Below are positions 21,706-33,073 of a stretch of 64,000 bases of DNA, in pieces. The notes beneath the pieces were generated by a model. It saw only the letters and a program-made list of their open reading frames with translations. It ran no database searches and was not told the origin of the DNA. The stretch spans positions 22,052 through 86,051 of the forward strand of contig JADNYJ010000162.1 in NCBI GenBank assembly GCA_015501075.1, in the 5' to 3' direction. This stretch comes from Gymnopilus junonius. Its lineage: Eukaryota > Basidiomycota > Agaricomycetes > Agaricales > Galerinaceae. The position numbers and the translations under genes are program-made. Position 1 is the first letter of the stretch, and each line of letters opens with the position of its first letter.

Positions 21706-22961
21706 CTACGCGCTCTTCACGCGGACAAGTTTTGACAGAAATTCAATGTCTTCCGGACCTATACCCTGACAATCTTTCACCTTCAGCACAAATTCTTCAC
21801 TGGCGCGACCTTGAATGAAGGGGAGAAGTCCGTTAATAGTAATGTATTTGCAGTTACGCAATACGAGTTTCTTAAGGTTAGACGGTTTTGAGGCGTTTTC
21901 AGTCAAAGCAACATCAGGAAGATCCGATCTCTCGAGAATCAACTCTTCGAGAGCTGGAAGGGCCTGTCCACTGAGAATGCTGTTGAAGTCCTCTTTCGGA
22001 TCCGCGAAATGAACGTAGTACAAGTCGAGGCGGCGAATTTCGGGTGATCTGGTAGAAAGTTTTGTCAAAATAGCGGTCGCTGCATGGACGATATCCCATC
22101 CCCAGTCTTGTTCCTCCCAAACGGCGTCGGGAACGACGTCTCTAAAACCATCAAGGCGGACGTCAGCGAGGTGAGGTGCATTAAAGTTGCCGAGCATATC
22201 CAAACCGAATCCAGGGGTGGTTACATCTACGCTGCGGAGTTTGGGAACTGGGAAGATGTTGGAATAGTTGGGATCCGACTCGGCACCCATGTCGACAGCT
22301 TTGAACTTGAAGTGCTGGAGATGAGTGGCCGCTTGGACGCACGGGAAAAGTGCTGGGATATCAAGTCCAGAGAATGGGGTATCGAAAGTGAGCGACGTAA
22401 CGGTGGACAACTGAGGAGGTGGAGTGGCGGGAATGGGCCAAGCTGGGAGTTGGAGATGGGCGAGATTCGGAGAAGGTGTAAAAGCAGTCGACAAGGTTGT
22501 GTATGGACCATTATTTTGTACTTCATTGACATCGCCTTGGATTGTGATGACTAGTCGTTCTAAGAGAGGGGCAGCCTGGCCTTCACCAATCGAGGTTACA
22601 AGCTTCTGCCATGCTTCGTGGAACGGAACGTTAATGACGAGCGACCTAATTTTTGGGGTCGCTTCCTTGAGGAGGGCTAAAGCTGGCATGTCGGAGGTGT
22701 ATGGAAGATCCTCAGGTAGGGTGATAGTGATATCGAGAGGAATTCCACCAGCGTTCTGTCGATGAAGCCGAACGTACTCAGGATCAGTGAAGTGAATTTT
22801 TTGGTTCAGTTTGAGCTTGGACCAAAGCTTTGGAGTGTTCCCTGCAGTTTCGAACCATTCATGATTGAAGATCGGATAGTGAGAAGCAAGGAAGGATCGC
22901 TAACGACGGCAGTCTCAAAGACTTGGGAAAGGACATCTGAGTTCATTGCATGGTCTGACAT
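21706..22961 (-). CDS. F-box/LRR-like protein, about 417 aa, one apparent frameshift
   Basis: The start ATG is at 22961 (MSDHAMNSDVLSQVFETAVV) and TAG is at 21706-21708. The N-terminal 60 residues follow the fungal F-box pattern: DVLSQVFETAV, then WFETAGNTPKLWSKLKL. The two halves lie in different frames: near 22880-22895 the reading moves from SDPSLLLTI to IFNHEWFE, implying a 1-2 base indel or error. The rest is open for 327 codons, with leucine-rich repeat-like segments (LERLVITIQ, LPALEELILERSDLP, LKKLVLRNCKYITING). Its role is likely substrate recognition in an SCF ubiquitin ligase. It is divergent from the ArfGAP gene, with 329 bp between start codons. Confidence 0.7.
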
Positions 22962-23290
22962 GATGGAATGGAGTTTGGACCTTAAGTCGAAACGCAGCTT
23001 AAGCCTTGTACCCCTCTCCCTTTTCCCTCGGAGTCTGCCAATGGATCTACGGATACTTAGCAATAGAAAGTGAATTACTCAACAGGGAAGCACAAAAATT
23101 AGGATATGTAGCAGACAAAGAGGTTACCCTTCGAAACCGAGACGCCAAACCTTTTGCAGGAAATGGGGGGGTCTTGGTAGATAAATCGGGATCGGAGCTA
23201 AAAAGCCTAAAAAGGCGAAAGTCACGTTCTTGGCCACGACAGCGATCTCGTCAAATCTCATCGTTACCTTCATTCTTACTTCATTCATCC
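22962..23290. promoter_or_regulatory. Shared divergent promoter region
   Basis: These 329 bp separate the start codons of the F-box/LRR-like gene (minus) and the ArfGAP gene (plus). A CT-rich stretch CCCCTCTCCCTTTTCCCTC lies near 23010-23028. No clear TATA box was seen. Co-regulation is only a possibility. Confidence 0.4.
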
Positions 23291-25084
23291 ATGGCAGAAC
23301 CTACAAAACAAGAAACTGAGCAAGTCTTCAAGGTCTTACTATCTCAAAAGGCTAACAAGGTATTCTTTAATCCAACTCGAGAAATCTTCATTTAATAAAA
23401 ATTCGTGAAATCAGTCTTGTTTTGACTGCAACGCTCGGAATCCAACATGGTCCAGCGTTTCTTTTGGAGTTTACATATGTTTAGAATGCTCTAGTGTGCA
23501 CAGAAACTTGGGCGTGCATATCAGCTTTGTGAGGTATGCAATGTTATCCCTTGATCAAGAACCCGCACTGACTAGGATGAAAAGATCGACAAATCTCGAC
23601 AGCTGGCAGCTCAACCAATTACGCACCATGAAAGTCGGTGGAAACGCCTCTGCGAAAGACTTTTTCACCAAACATGGCGGTACTTCGTTGTTGAATGATT
23701 CAGATACGAAGAAGAAATATTCTAGCCGTGTTGCTGAGCTTTATAAGGAGGAACTGGCAAGGCGTGTCAAGGACGACGCTGCGAGGCGAGTTTTCGATGA
23801 TCTAACCCACGGTTTGCATCTTTTGAATTCGATATTGGTTTAGATTTCCCCAGGGTATCGTCGTTGAAGGCATGGAAGCCGTCACCGCGACCCCGGTAAA
23901 GGAAGAAACCGAAGATGACTTTTTTAATTCCTGGTCTAAACCTGCCACACCTAGATCGTCCAACCCCGGAACACCCCGCACCTCCACCCCACCCATCATC
24001 GGACGTGCTCCCTCAACCGCCAGCGCTGCCAGTTCAACCACCGGCAGCGTAGGCAGTGCGGCCCCTAGCCCTACTTCCACTACTCCTCGTACACTAACTT
24101 CATCAGCAGCTGCTCGCCCAGCCCGGCTTGGAGCTGGTACGTCTCGACTCAACTCTGCTTCTTCCACCGGGTCCGGAAGCAGCGTTAGCACTGGCCCCAA
24201 GAAATCCAAGCTTGGATTAGGAGCATCCAAAGCCAAACCAGTGGATTTCGCCGAGGCAGAGAGGAAGGCCCTCGAAGAGGCGGAGAGGATAAAGCAACTG
24301 GGATACGATAGGGAGAGGGAGGAAGCGGAGGAGAAGGCGAGGAAGGAAAAGGAGGCAGCAGAGTTGGTGAGGAAGGCAAAGGAACTCAGTTTGAATTCGA
24401 GAGCTAGCTCGGCTGCTGGTTCGGCTGGTGTTAATGTGTCTACTGCCGGTACTGGTGGGAAGAAGGCGGCGGATCCCAAGGCGTCGGCTGCGTTCCCTCG
24501 TCTTGGGTTTGGTGCTATCCCTGGTGCTGGTGCCGCCGCCGCCGTGGCTGCTGCTAGGACACAATCAAGAAGGTACATTCCTGATCCTCTTTTTCTCCAT
24601 CTGTCTTTCTAATTTACTTTGTGTATAGCCCCCCGGTCGTCGACGACGCGCCAACGACAGCCCGCGAAAAGTTCGGGAACCAAAAGGCTATCTCTTCCGA
24701 TATGTTCTTCGGTCGAAACGATTACGACGCCGACAACGTCCGCGAAGCCCAAACTCGCCTGCAGTCGTTCCAAGGTGCCACTTCGATCTCTTCTAATCAA
24801 TACTTTGGTAGGGAAGAGGAGGAGGAAGGGCAAGGATATGAAAGGGGAGGGGGTGGAGGGGGTGAGGGCTTGCTCGGAGATGGCAGTTTGGCGGGCCTGG
24901 AGATGGCTGCCAAGGATGCAATTTCAAGGGTGCTTGCTACGCCTGAGGTGCAGAATCTTGGTGAGAATATTAGGAGTGGGGCATTGAAGGTCTGCTTTCC
25001 TCTCTTCTTTTTAGGGCGACCTCTGACAGCCTAATTCTCACTACACAGCTCTCTGACTACTTGGCCTCGATATCCGAGCGTTAA
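23291..25084 (+). CDS. ArfGAP, GLO3/ArfGAP2-3 type, 505 aa
   Basis: The exons are 23291-23359, 23415-23533, 23576-23789, 23854-24572, 24629-24989 and 25049-25084. All introns are GT-AG and the sum is exactly 506 codons. The ArfGAP zinc finger begins at residue 25: CFDC..CLEC, with the catalytic arginine in [13 protein letters not shown]. After it come [21 protein letters not shown] and [14 protein letters not shown]. The middle is Ser/Thr/Pro-rich, followed by a Glu/Lys/Arg-rich helical segment ([17 protein letters not shown]). The C-terminus has GLO3-motif-like repeats ([19 protein letters not shown]) and ends [14 protein letters not shown]3 stimulates GTP hydrolysis by Arf1 on COPI coats in Golgi-to-ER traffic. 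The frame is intact and it is the best-supported gene with the E2. Confidence 0.93.
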
Positions 25085-28000
25085 GGATTAGGACGATCGC
25101 GTCAGATCGGAATTTTTTTTTTGGTTTTCTTGCATGTTTTTCTTTCCTTCGTTATTCATCCCCGTTTTCTGAATCTCAGTTCTTATGAGACGAATGATTT
25201 TGTTTTTCCTCCTGGTGGTTGCCCCTTGCGACTTTTACCCTATACACCTTGATTCTTTTCTTTACATTTTTTAATTCATATATCTTTACACTCTTCCCCC
25301 CTTTCGGGGAGTCGGAATTGACTGATGAACATGCTCACGCGAAGTCATTTTTCTTCGGGTTTTTTGAAATTGACTTTGATGCCGAGGGTATGGAGGAGGA
25401 GGAGGAGTTTATTATACTGACGTGGTCCCCATACGGAAACTGCCAGTTTACCGAAAAACTCACACACTACTTATTGTACATAGGTGGCTATCTATATACT
25501 AAGTAAATGTCGAGTTCTCAGAGCACAACATAGGCGGGTCGGGACTTGGGGTTGATCATTACAGCTTGGCAGCTCCTGGCCTTGGGCTTCAGGCAGGACT
25601 TGATGGTTAAAACCCAGTGGGAGGTGATTACAGTTCTCCATACATCACCATAAATCCCCATCATCCAGAGCTCCTCACTGTATTTCTCTTCCGCTTTTCC
25701 TACCACTATGCATGCAGGTCATTTTGACCAATTTATTTTCTCTAGCTGCTTTTGTTTGGGCTACTCATCTTCATCCAAGTCATCCAGTTCTCTCAGTTCT
25801 TCCCTGTCTGGTGCCTCGCATAGTATTTGCTAATATTTTATACATTCCTCCCTTTTTCCTGCCTGCTGACGCACGCTGTGGGACTATGGACAGTCTAGGG
25901 ACTGGCTGGACAATCAGTACATGGAAGTTCGAGAAGAGCTAGCTCCTTCTGTCTGCAGAGGGTATGCCTTTCCCATGCCTCTTATGTAAGCTTTTTCTCT
26001 GCCCGTTGTTGTGGTCGTCGTGGCCCCCGTCGTGCTCGTATTTTCCACCCCTGCTCGATTCTTTTATCCAGTAGATAACAGCTGCATGTATGCCTTCTAG
26101 CTGCCTCTTTTTCGTAGTTCTATGTCTGTTCTTGGACCCCTTTTTTGTCCAATAGTACTCTACAACCGTCTTTTTCCGACTAAAAAATCTACTTTCACCA
26201 AATCCTGTCCGTTTTCCATGATTCTCTTTTGCAACCCTGCAGACGTCTTCCCTCTGATAGTAGACGTCGCTAGCGGTTCAGCCTTTTGAGTAATACACGC
26301 AAAAAATGACTTTAGCACTTTTGATGATGGTGGTTTGGGCGATTGTATGGTGTTTTGAAAATTCGAAATGTAAGTTCTGTATATAATTCATCTAGCAATC
26401 ACGGTTGCTAATTATATAATTTCAGGGGCAATTTTTAAGCCTGGTATTGAGCATGGGATGAATCTGAAGGCGCATCACAGACCCCACATTGTCTTGCACC
26501 TCACTGCTCCCCCTCTTTCTTTCTCGCCCGGCTCTCCATCGGCGGCCCTCGTTTACCTTTGCTGATCATCGACCTCCTTGGTTATTCCTTGGAAGAGATC
26601 AATGGTTAAAGTGCTGAAAGAGAAAGTCCATTCATTGAGCCGAAATTGGAATGGAAGAGCTTAAGCGATCATAAGTATACACCCACACGGTAAGAGACCT
26701 TGTATGGTGTGAGTGGTAGACTCGTTTCTACTTCTATAGTGCCTTATTCCGGAGAGGGATTCTCATATATATCAGGGAATGTGCCAGTAATCGCAAGCGA
26801 AGCAAGCGGTTCATGGCATGAAGGAAGATCAAGGTGATTTTAAGACTGATCACCCTCGATGATCCCTTGTCGTTCCTTCGTTTCCCCGGAAATTTATGGG
26901 CCATCTCCCATTCCATTTTTTTTTTCAAAACGAGGGCTTCCGTCGGTCGATGTTATCGATTTTCCTTTCTGCTCACTGCCATCAACTTCATAGATTATGC
27001 AGTGTGTGTCTCTAGCAGTGGCCGTCGTCTTCATTGACAATCTGCTGCGGATGATTTATCGCATTCTCCGTCATCTTTTCGGTCCAATTGGATTTGGAAT
27101 TTTGGATTGGACTCTTCTTCGGCGACTGCCGCATAGGCCATAGATTCCGTCAAGGCATCTTAGGACCGCAATTGCAAGCTGGCCCAATCCCTTTTTCCTT
27201 CCGGGATCGAGAGACGAGAGACGAGGGCATGATCCGAAATATGCGTTCAGTTCCGGGTGCGTCATGCCAAGCTTCAAGCCGTTGATCTTCGTAGTTATCC
27301 GTTCCAGGAACCATGAAGTTAAGGTTCACGTCAGTGTCAACTTTCTTCTCGGATTTTGAGATATCTGAGCCTTGTGGGATCCGCACCGCTTTGTGACGAT
27401 TGAAGATAGGTGAATAAAAATATCATACTCCTTGCTCCTTGAATGCAGCTGCTGATTACGGGTTACAATTACAAGCAAGGCAGAGCGTGGTCAAGTATGA
27501 AGTTGAGTCGAAGTTTCTGATGGGTTTTAGGCCAATACTGATGAACATGATCCATTCTTAGACACCCTTATGCTAAATGGTTGCCCGTTCCTGAGTATTT
27601 CTTCTCTTCTTGTGCTTGGATGATCGTGTTGGTAGAGGCGGCAAGTTCCTGGATGAAACTTTTACCAGATTAGAGGTTATTTGCAACTTCTGAACGAACG
27701 AAAAATATGCCCCCATAAGGCAAAAAGTGGGGCCTTCAGCCAATCAAAGACCCAGTAGGCTCCACTTTTTCGTTCGAACGGAAATTGCAAATAACCTCTA
27801 TTACAGCATAGAAGGTCCTTTTTGTCTTCCTCTCTTTTAAAAGCTTCAACAAAGACTTGGTTCTTCCTTCCTGGCCGTTCTCGTGATTCTACAAGACATT
27901 CATCTTACCTTGAGGATGGTCAACAATCCAGCTTCATGTTCGACGGGATCACCAATCTACATAGGAAAGATGGCTCACGATTAGGATTAAAGTGTACTCT

Positions 28001-29388
28001 TTCTCTGATAGATTGCCCTCTTCTCTTCTGTCGCTGATCACCTTAAAAGAAGCGGCAAGTCCCTTGGCTGGTCACCTCGGAACAAATGATAAGACGATTC
28101 CGAGAAATATACGAAGGACTCAGTGGCTTTGCCATTTCTCGTGCTTGATGTTTACCCACTACCAGCGTGAATCATTCGGCCATCTCAAACGAGCAATCGG
28201 AACGGGGCAATACGGGCACTACCTTGCCCTCTGCGGCTGGTGCATGTGTTCCGTCGATGGCACTTCAGGACCGCACTAGATCACTAGTACCTCAGCCTAC
28301 ATATCATAAATTTATCGTCTCCAGGCCTCTCTCCGAAGCCATTTCGTATCATTGTTCTAGGTTCCAAGTTATTCCGTTGGAACAGATCCATTCAGGGTAG
28401 TCCACAAGCTAAAGACCCCAGTGGGCTTGCCAACTCTTTCGTATAATAATGTTCGCTCAACGACATTGTAAGCTTCTTGTAATAGCGGACCATAATTTCT
28501 TCCTTTTTCACTTTTTGGCTGAAACCTCTGTTCTTCGAGGATTGCGGTAACAATAAAGCGATGGAAAGGTGAGCCTTTACCTCACCCCTTGCGACCAAAC
28601 TTTCATTCGGTTATATCTGTATAGATCAGCACCGAGAACGTGGCCAGATTGTCGAAGATTTCCGCTCGATAATCAGATTGCCTTCTATCATATGCCAAAA
28701 TTTCCGTCGTTAACGGGTCGAAGAGCACTGGCTCGAATGGGAAACATCCTTCAATGGACCAAACTACGCTAAATTGGGCATTATGCAGTTAGATGAACAA
28801 GGACTGTATTCTGGACTTCTGCCTATCGGGCCATTTTTCTTATTCTGGTATACAGAGTACGGTTAGCGGTTCTTGAGCCACTTGAATGAAAGCTTCTGTC
28901 AACCCATTCCACTCTAGTAGAGGGCTTCGCTGTTATTGAATATACGATTATAGACTTTGCCTTCGCTTTCGCCTGAATATTATGCGTTGAAAACGCAGTC
29001 GAACTGGGTTAACTCCTATTGATAAAGGGCCAAGGTTGTTATTTCTTTCTGTAGTCCATGTTTCTCTTGCATCCTATTTCCTGTAATGATTTGCAGTTCG
29101 GCTGAAGGTGTCAAAGGAATGTACAACTGACCAGGAGGGGTGGTACCATCGGCCCGAAAATTCAGGTCCATGAAGGACTCTCAACGATAGACCCAATGTC
29201 AGCGTGTTAAAATTCATATCGATGTCGCGCGGTACTGACAAAGCCGAAGGAGTACGGAAAAAATATTTTGAGGCCACGTGGGTCAACGCTCTCAAGCAAA
29301 ATGCAGAATGGCAGGACGATAGCCTCGACTCAACCAACAACTTCCATGTTCCAGAAAACATAGTTCTATAAGCGTTATCAATACAATA
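25085..29388. other. 4.3-kb intergenic, only a MITE recognised
   Basis: It starts with a T-rich likely 3' UTR of the ArfGAP gene. Apart from the MITE at 27673-27798 I see no gene. The open frames (25518-25706, 27150-27386, 28392-28598) are short, without motifs or splice logic. Confidence 0.45.
27673..27798. mobile_element. 126-bp MITE with about 35-bp TIRs and TA target duplication
   Basis: The left end GAGGTTATTTGCAA... and the right end ...TTGCAAATAACCTC are reverse complements. With a few mismatches the match continues through CGAACGAAAAA / TTTTTCGTTCG. TA lies on both sides (27671-27672 and 27799-27800). The size and TA duplication suggest a Tc1/mariner-type nonautonomous element. It has no coding capacity. 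Confidence 0.85.
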
Positions 29389-29982
29389 ATGTCCTGTCAT
29401 TCAATCGACGGTAAAATGAAGGGAGTTCTGATTGAAATGCGCGGACTAACGAAGATAACATCATTGCTAGGTCAAACCGTTTGCTTTCAAAAAACATCCG
29501 TGGACCGAACACTGCAGCTGCGGCATTCAGTCCTTTGGCCAAGCATGCCTCTATCGCACGTAATTCTTCCCGAAGATGAATCAGGAACACATATTGGTGC
29601 CTTTTTTCCTGGACAGACCGATCCCATAGCCGTCATTTCCCTCTTCCTCGAGAACTGTCCGATCGATAAGGAGGAAATCGTTTTGAATAATACCCATGAA
29701 CAAGCAGTACGCTTCCGAAAATTTGCCTGTTCACCACAATATCAAGGAAAAGGTCTAGGAACACAGCTCCTTCGCTACGCGCTATCGATCGCTCAATCCG
29801 AACAGGGAGCCACGATTGCATGGTGTGATGCTCGAACGGACAGTGCGGAGTGGTACAGAAAGAGAGGACTTTATCCTTTCGGAGACACCTTTTTCAAAGG
29901 GCCTGTGGAGTACGTGCGCATGCGGATCGACTTGCGGGATCTCGGAAAGCCAGAACAGGACCCAGAGGTCCTACACGCCTAA
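29389..29982 (+). CDS. GNAT-family N-acetyltransferase, about 177-197 aa
   Basis: The frame is open from ATG 29389 to TAA 29980-29982. The GNAT core is clear: LRHSVLWPSMPLSHVILPED, GAFFPG, IAVISLFLENC, then motif A RKFACSPQYQGKGLGTQLLR (acetyl-CoA binding loop Q-x2-G-x-G), motif B CDARTDSAEWYRKRGLYPFG and a terminal YVRMRIDL strand. The family transfers an acetyl group to an amine; the substrate is unknown. A 60-bp in-frame stretch (29410-29469, GTAAAA..CTAACG..GCTAG) looks like an intron. If it is spliced, the N-terminus becomes MSCHSID followed by GQTVCFQ and the product is 20 aa shorter. Confidence 0.82.
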   Translation: MSCHSIDGKMKGVLIEMRGLTKITSLLGQTVCFQKTSVDRTLQLRHSVLWPSMPLSHVILPEDESGTHIGAFFPGQTDPIAVISLFLENCPIDKEEIVLNNTHEQAVRFRKFACSPQYQGKGLGTQLLRYALSIAQSEQGATIAWCDARTDSAEWYRKRGLYPFGDTFFKGPVEYVRMRIDLRDLGKPEQDPEVLHA

Positions 29983-32231
29983 CAATGCCTGGAGTCCTGG
30001 AGAGCAGTTGCTATACATTAATTTAGTCCGTGGAACCCGAAAATTTACATTCTCGTATTCACTTCCTTTATGTTCTCTTACCATATAATTGGACTGTGTC
30101 TGCTATGCGATAGAATGGGTCGAGAAAAAACATTTTGTACTCTGAGATTTGACCAGAAGCCAAACAGCCTTGCAGCGACTCGTGGGGACTTGTGGGCATG
30201 GGATGTGAATTCCTCCTTAGCTGGAATGTATATTTCAAAAAAATTCATCTGCTTTCCTGATTCGTTTCAGACGTATCTCCTGATCCAGGTCAAGTCCCTT
30301 GGAGTGCTTCTCCTGTTGGAATAAGGCTGGATACGGGACGAAGGAGTCGATGACTACAAAGCCACGGTCGACTATGACAATTGCAATTACTCATCATGTT
30401 TGTCGCTTGTGGCATTTCTCTACCGTATGTTTCCATACTTTCTTGTAGATGGTGGCATTCGACTTGGCACTCATCGTTGATCACCTGTGATTGGCCGATT
30501 CATGTTTAGAGTTTAGAAACTCTGGGCCTCAGTATTGGTGCACGATGATCTCATAGCTTAAACTTCAATCAAGCTACTTGACTGTGAACAAACTGAGCAT
30601 TGAAAAAGACAAGTTATGACTCGCTTATGTTCTGCAGATAAGTGTATTGGTCTTCAGATAGCCCATGTTGTGGGATAGTATCGGCAACTTGATAATTAGT
30701 CTCAGGGAACGCAATGGAGATAATTGATACACTCACAAAGACGCCGAGGCTGGATATGTCTTCTGTTGAAATCGAGCAAAGTCCCGGCACGAAGACCCAG
30801 CAGAAGATCGTCCACGGGGTAATCAATCTGCATGGTCCGGCCGTTTTTCTGAAACGGCGTATTCTAATATCATGTGTTGTGTCATTTTATTGGGGCTATT
30901 TTCGATTCTCTCAATGCTTATGTGCTTTCCAATTCAAGCTTCCATCTTCGAGCTCTTGTGAGGGTAATAGAGCCATGTACCGAAGACTCATTGATATGGA
31001 AATTCGGTAACTTTGCTTGGTACAAGCGTCGGGAAAATTAGGAAAATTTACGACCAGCAGAACAGTATAAATATGCCAACTTGTTCGCCACAAAAAGCAT
31101 TGCAGTGCTCTCATACCCTCTTATTCCATATTTAACACTCAATAAACCCACGCCCACAGCTGCCAGCGTTATGTTGCCCCCTCTCGCTTCTGTTATATTC
31201 CGCTCTCAGAGATTGAAGGTTCAACCTTGCTGATGTTCAGCTTGATGGCCAAATCTCTGTTCATAGCCGATATAGCAGTAGGGAGCGTCCGCTCAGCCGC
31301 AGGTATCTCATGCGATGGTGCACTCACCATGTAAATCTCTGAGCATCCCTTCAGAATGATCTGACGGAGATATATTTTACCGACTCTGATACCTGTGTCG
31401 ACGGCGACACTCAAGGTGCAGCATCGTCCGTAAACATTTTCAATTTACCTTCAAAATGATCTATCTAAAAATAGCTGACACTTTGCTTCAGAAGAGCTAT
31501 TTTAAGGATACTCTTCAAAACCGCGAAGGTGGAGAAGCACCTATCGCTTACTCAGGCTTTTGATAGTCTTCGCGCCAAGTTCTGGGAACAATGTGAATAG
31601 ATGTGCCATTAGGAAATTCTGTTCTACGGGCGGATTAAGAACGCGTAAGAAAAGCTGATAATTCTTGGTCATTCCAGTTGTTCACCCGTCTTATCACATA
31701 AAAATATTTACAGTTGCGTAAAATATGCATACTAGCCGCGAACTTTATTTATAACAAATATAGTACTTGCAAAGTGGTGGTAGTCCTAGTGGGGCGTTGG
31801 CTATTTAAGTCATTGCTCACTGCACTTGAAGTATTTCTATAATCTATCTTTGGACCTGCAGTAATTTACAGTACTCTATGTAGTTATAGTCTACTCGTAG
31901 TTTGCATAGACTAGTAAAATAACCCTTGCGCGCTGGCGGATTGGTGACAAGTTGGCAACAACGAAGTTGACAATTAAATACAAGTATTTTTGAAGAATTT
32001 GGTCTGTTTATTGGTGTCCACGTAAATTCAAGAATTAGCGCTTTCCTCTAAATAAACGGACGCGAGATGGACGCCAGGTGCAGGAACACTCCCGGTCCGA
32101 CTCACGGTAGCCAGTATATTGTCACGTGGCTTGTTATCTTACATAATATACTTGCGACACCGCCAGTGCTGTTCTCACCCATCTCTTACGACTACGACCC
32201 ATCCTTGTATTTCCTATCAAATTGTATCAAC
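29983..32231. other. Intergenic 2.2 kb, no gene seen
   Basis: The open frames at 30614-30826, 30714-31010 and 31193-31414 have no recognisable domain or convincing splice structure. A CACGTG palindrome at about 32114-32119 lies upstream of the E2 gene and could be a bHLH site. Confidence 0.4.
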
Positions 32232-33073
32232 ATGGACGCCCGACTGCGCAGAGTTAATAAAGAAATTGCAGGTACGCCTTATTGCGTACCTTCAACGCTT
32301 TAAAGTCACTAACTTGTGGTGATGTTCAAGATTGCAAGAATGACAAAACTTCTCAGATCAAGATTGAGCTGATTGACGAATCACCGTTTCATCTGAAAGG
32401 ATCTTTTCCCGGGCCTGAAGGGACGCCTTATGAAGGTGGTTATTTCGAGGTGGTAAGCATAGTAAATTGTGTCAGTCCTGAAACTTTTCTCATCCCTGGC
32501 ACCTGCATTAGGATATCGTGATCCCAGAGTCGTATCCATTCCAGCCCGTGAAGATGAAGTTTATTACGAAGGTCTACCACCCGAACGTCTCTTCAGCTTC
32601 TGGCGCGATCTGTCTGGATATCCTCAAAGACGCTTGGTCTCCGGTTTTGACCCTTAAATCAACCTTGATCTCCCTCCAAAGTCTCCTTTGTTCGCCTGAA
32701 CCTAACGATCCTCAAGATGCAGAAGTTGCGAAGCACTATATGACCAGCAAATCGAGTTTCGACGACACCGCTGTTTACTGGACACAGGTCTACGCTGGTG
32801 GTCCTGGTCCGAAGGACAAGAAAGGCAAAGGATCAGGCAAGGAGCGAGATGAAGTGGCTATCGCTGGGCTTGAGAAAGCTCACGTAGATCGTTTCGAGCA
32901 GTGGGATTCCAAAGAAGTAAAGTGGTATGTCCTTACCTGACCATTAAAGTAAATCTGTGCAACCTCCAAATAACCCAATTACTCAGATCGATGCTTTACG
33001 GCGTCTAAATTACCGCGGTCCCAACATTGCACAGATATCGGATGATAGGGTGGTTGAGGAGCTTTTGAAGTAA
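32232..33073 (+). CDS. UBC1: Ubiquitin-conjugating enzyme E2, Ubc1/UBE2K type, 217 aa
   Basis: The exons are 32232-32271, 32331-32452, 32512-32916 and 32987-33073; all introns are GT-AG and the sum is 218 codons. The UBC fold runs from residue 1 to about 150: [42 protein letters not shown], the HPN motif at 77-79, catalytic Cys88 in [14 protein letters not shown], then [20 protein letters not shown] Gly/Lys-rich linker (about 150-170) leads to a C-terminal UBA-like helix pair ([15 protein letters not shown]). Length and Cys position agree with yeast Ubc1 (215 aa, Cys88). It accepts ubiquitin from E1 and extends Lys48 chains, with the UBA holding ubiquitin. The last donor was set at 32917 because the other GT (32926) would create a stop. 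Confidence 0.94.

Noticed and set aside
23802..24578. 258-codon minus-strand frame inside the ArfGAP gene
   Set aside because: It is antisense to the Ser/Ala/Pro-rich exon 4 of a well-supported gene and is purely compositional.
30614..31414. Minus-strand frames as a small membrane-protein gene
   Set aside because: They are three unrelated short frames without connecting introns or recognisable domain.
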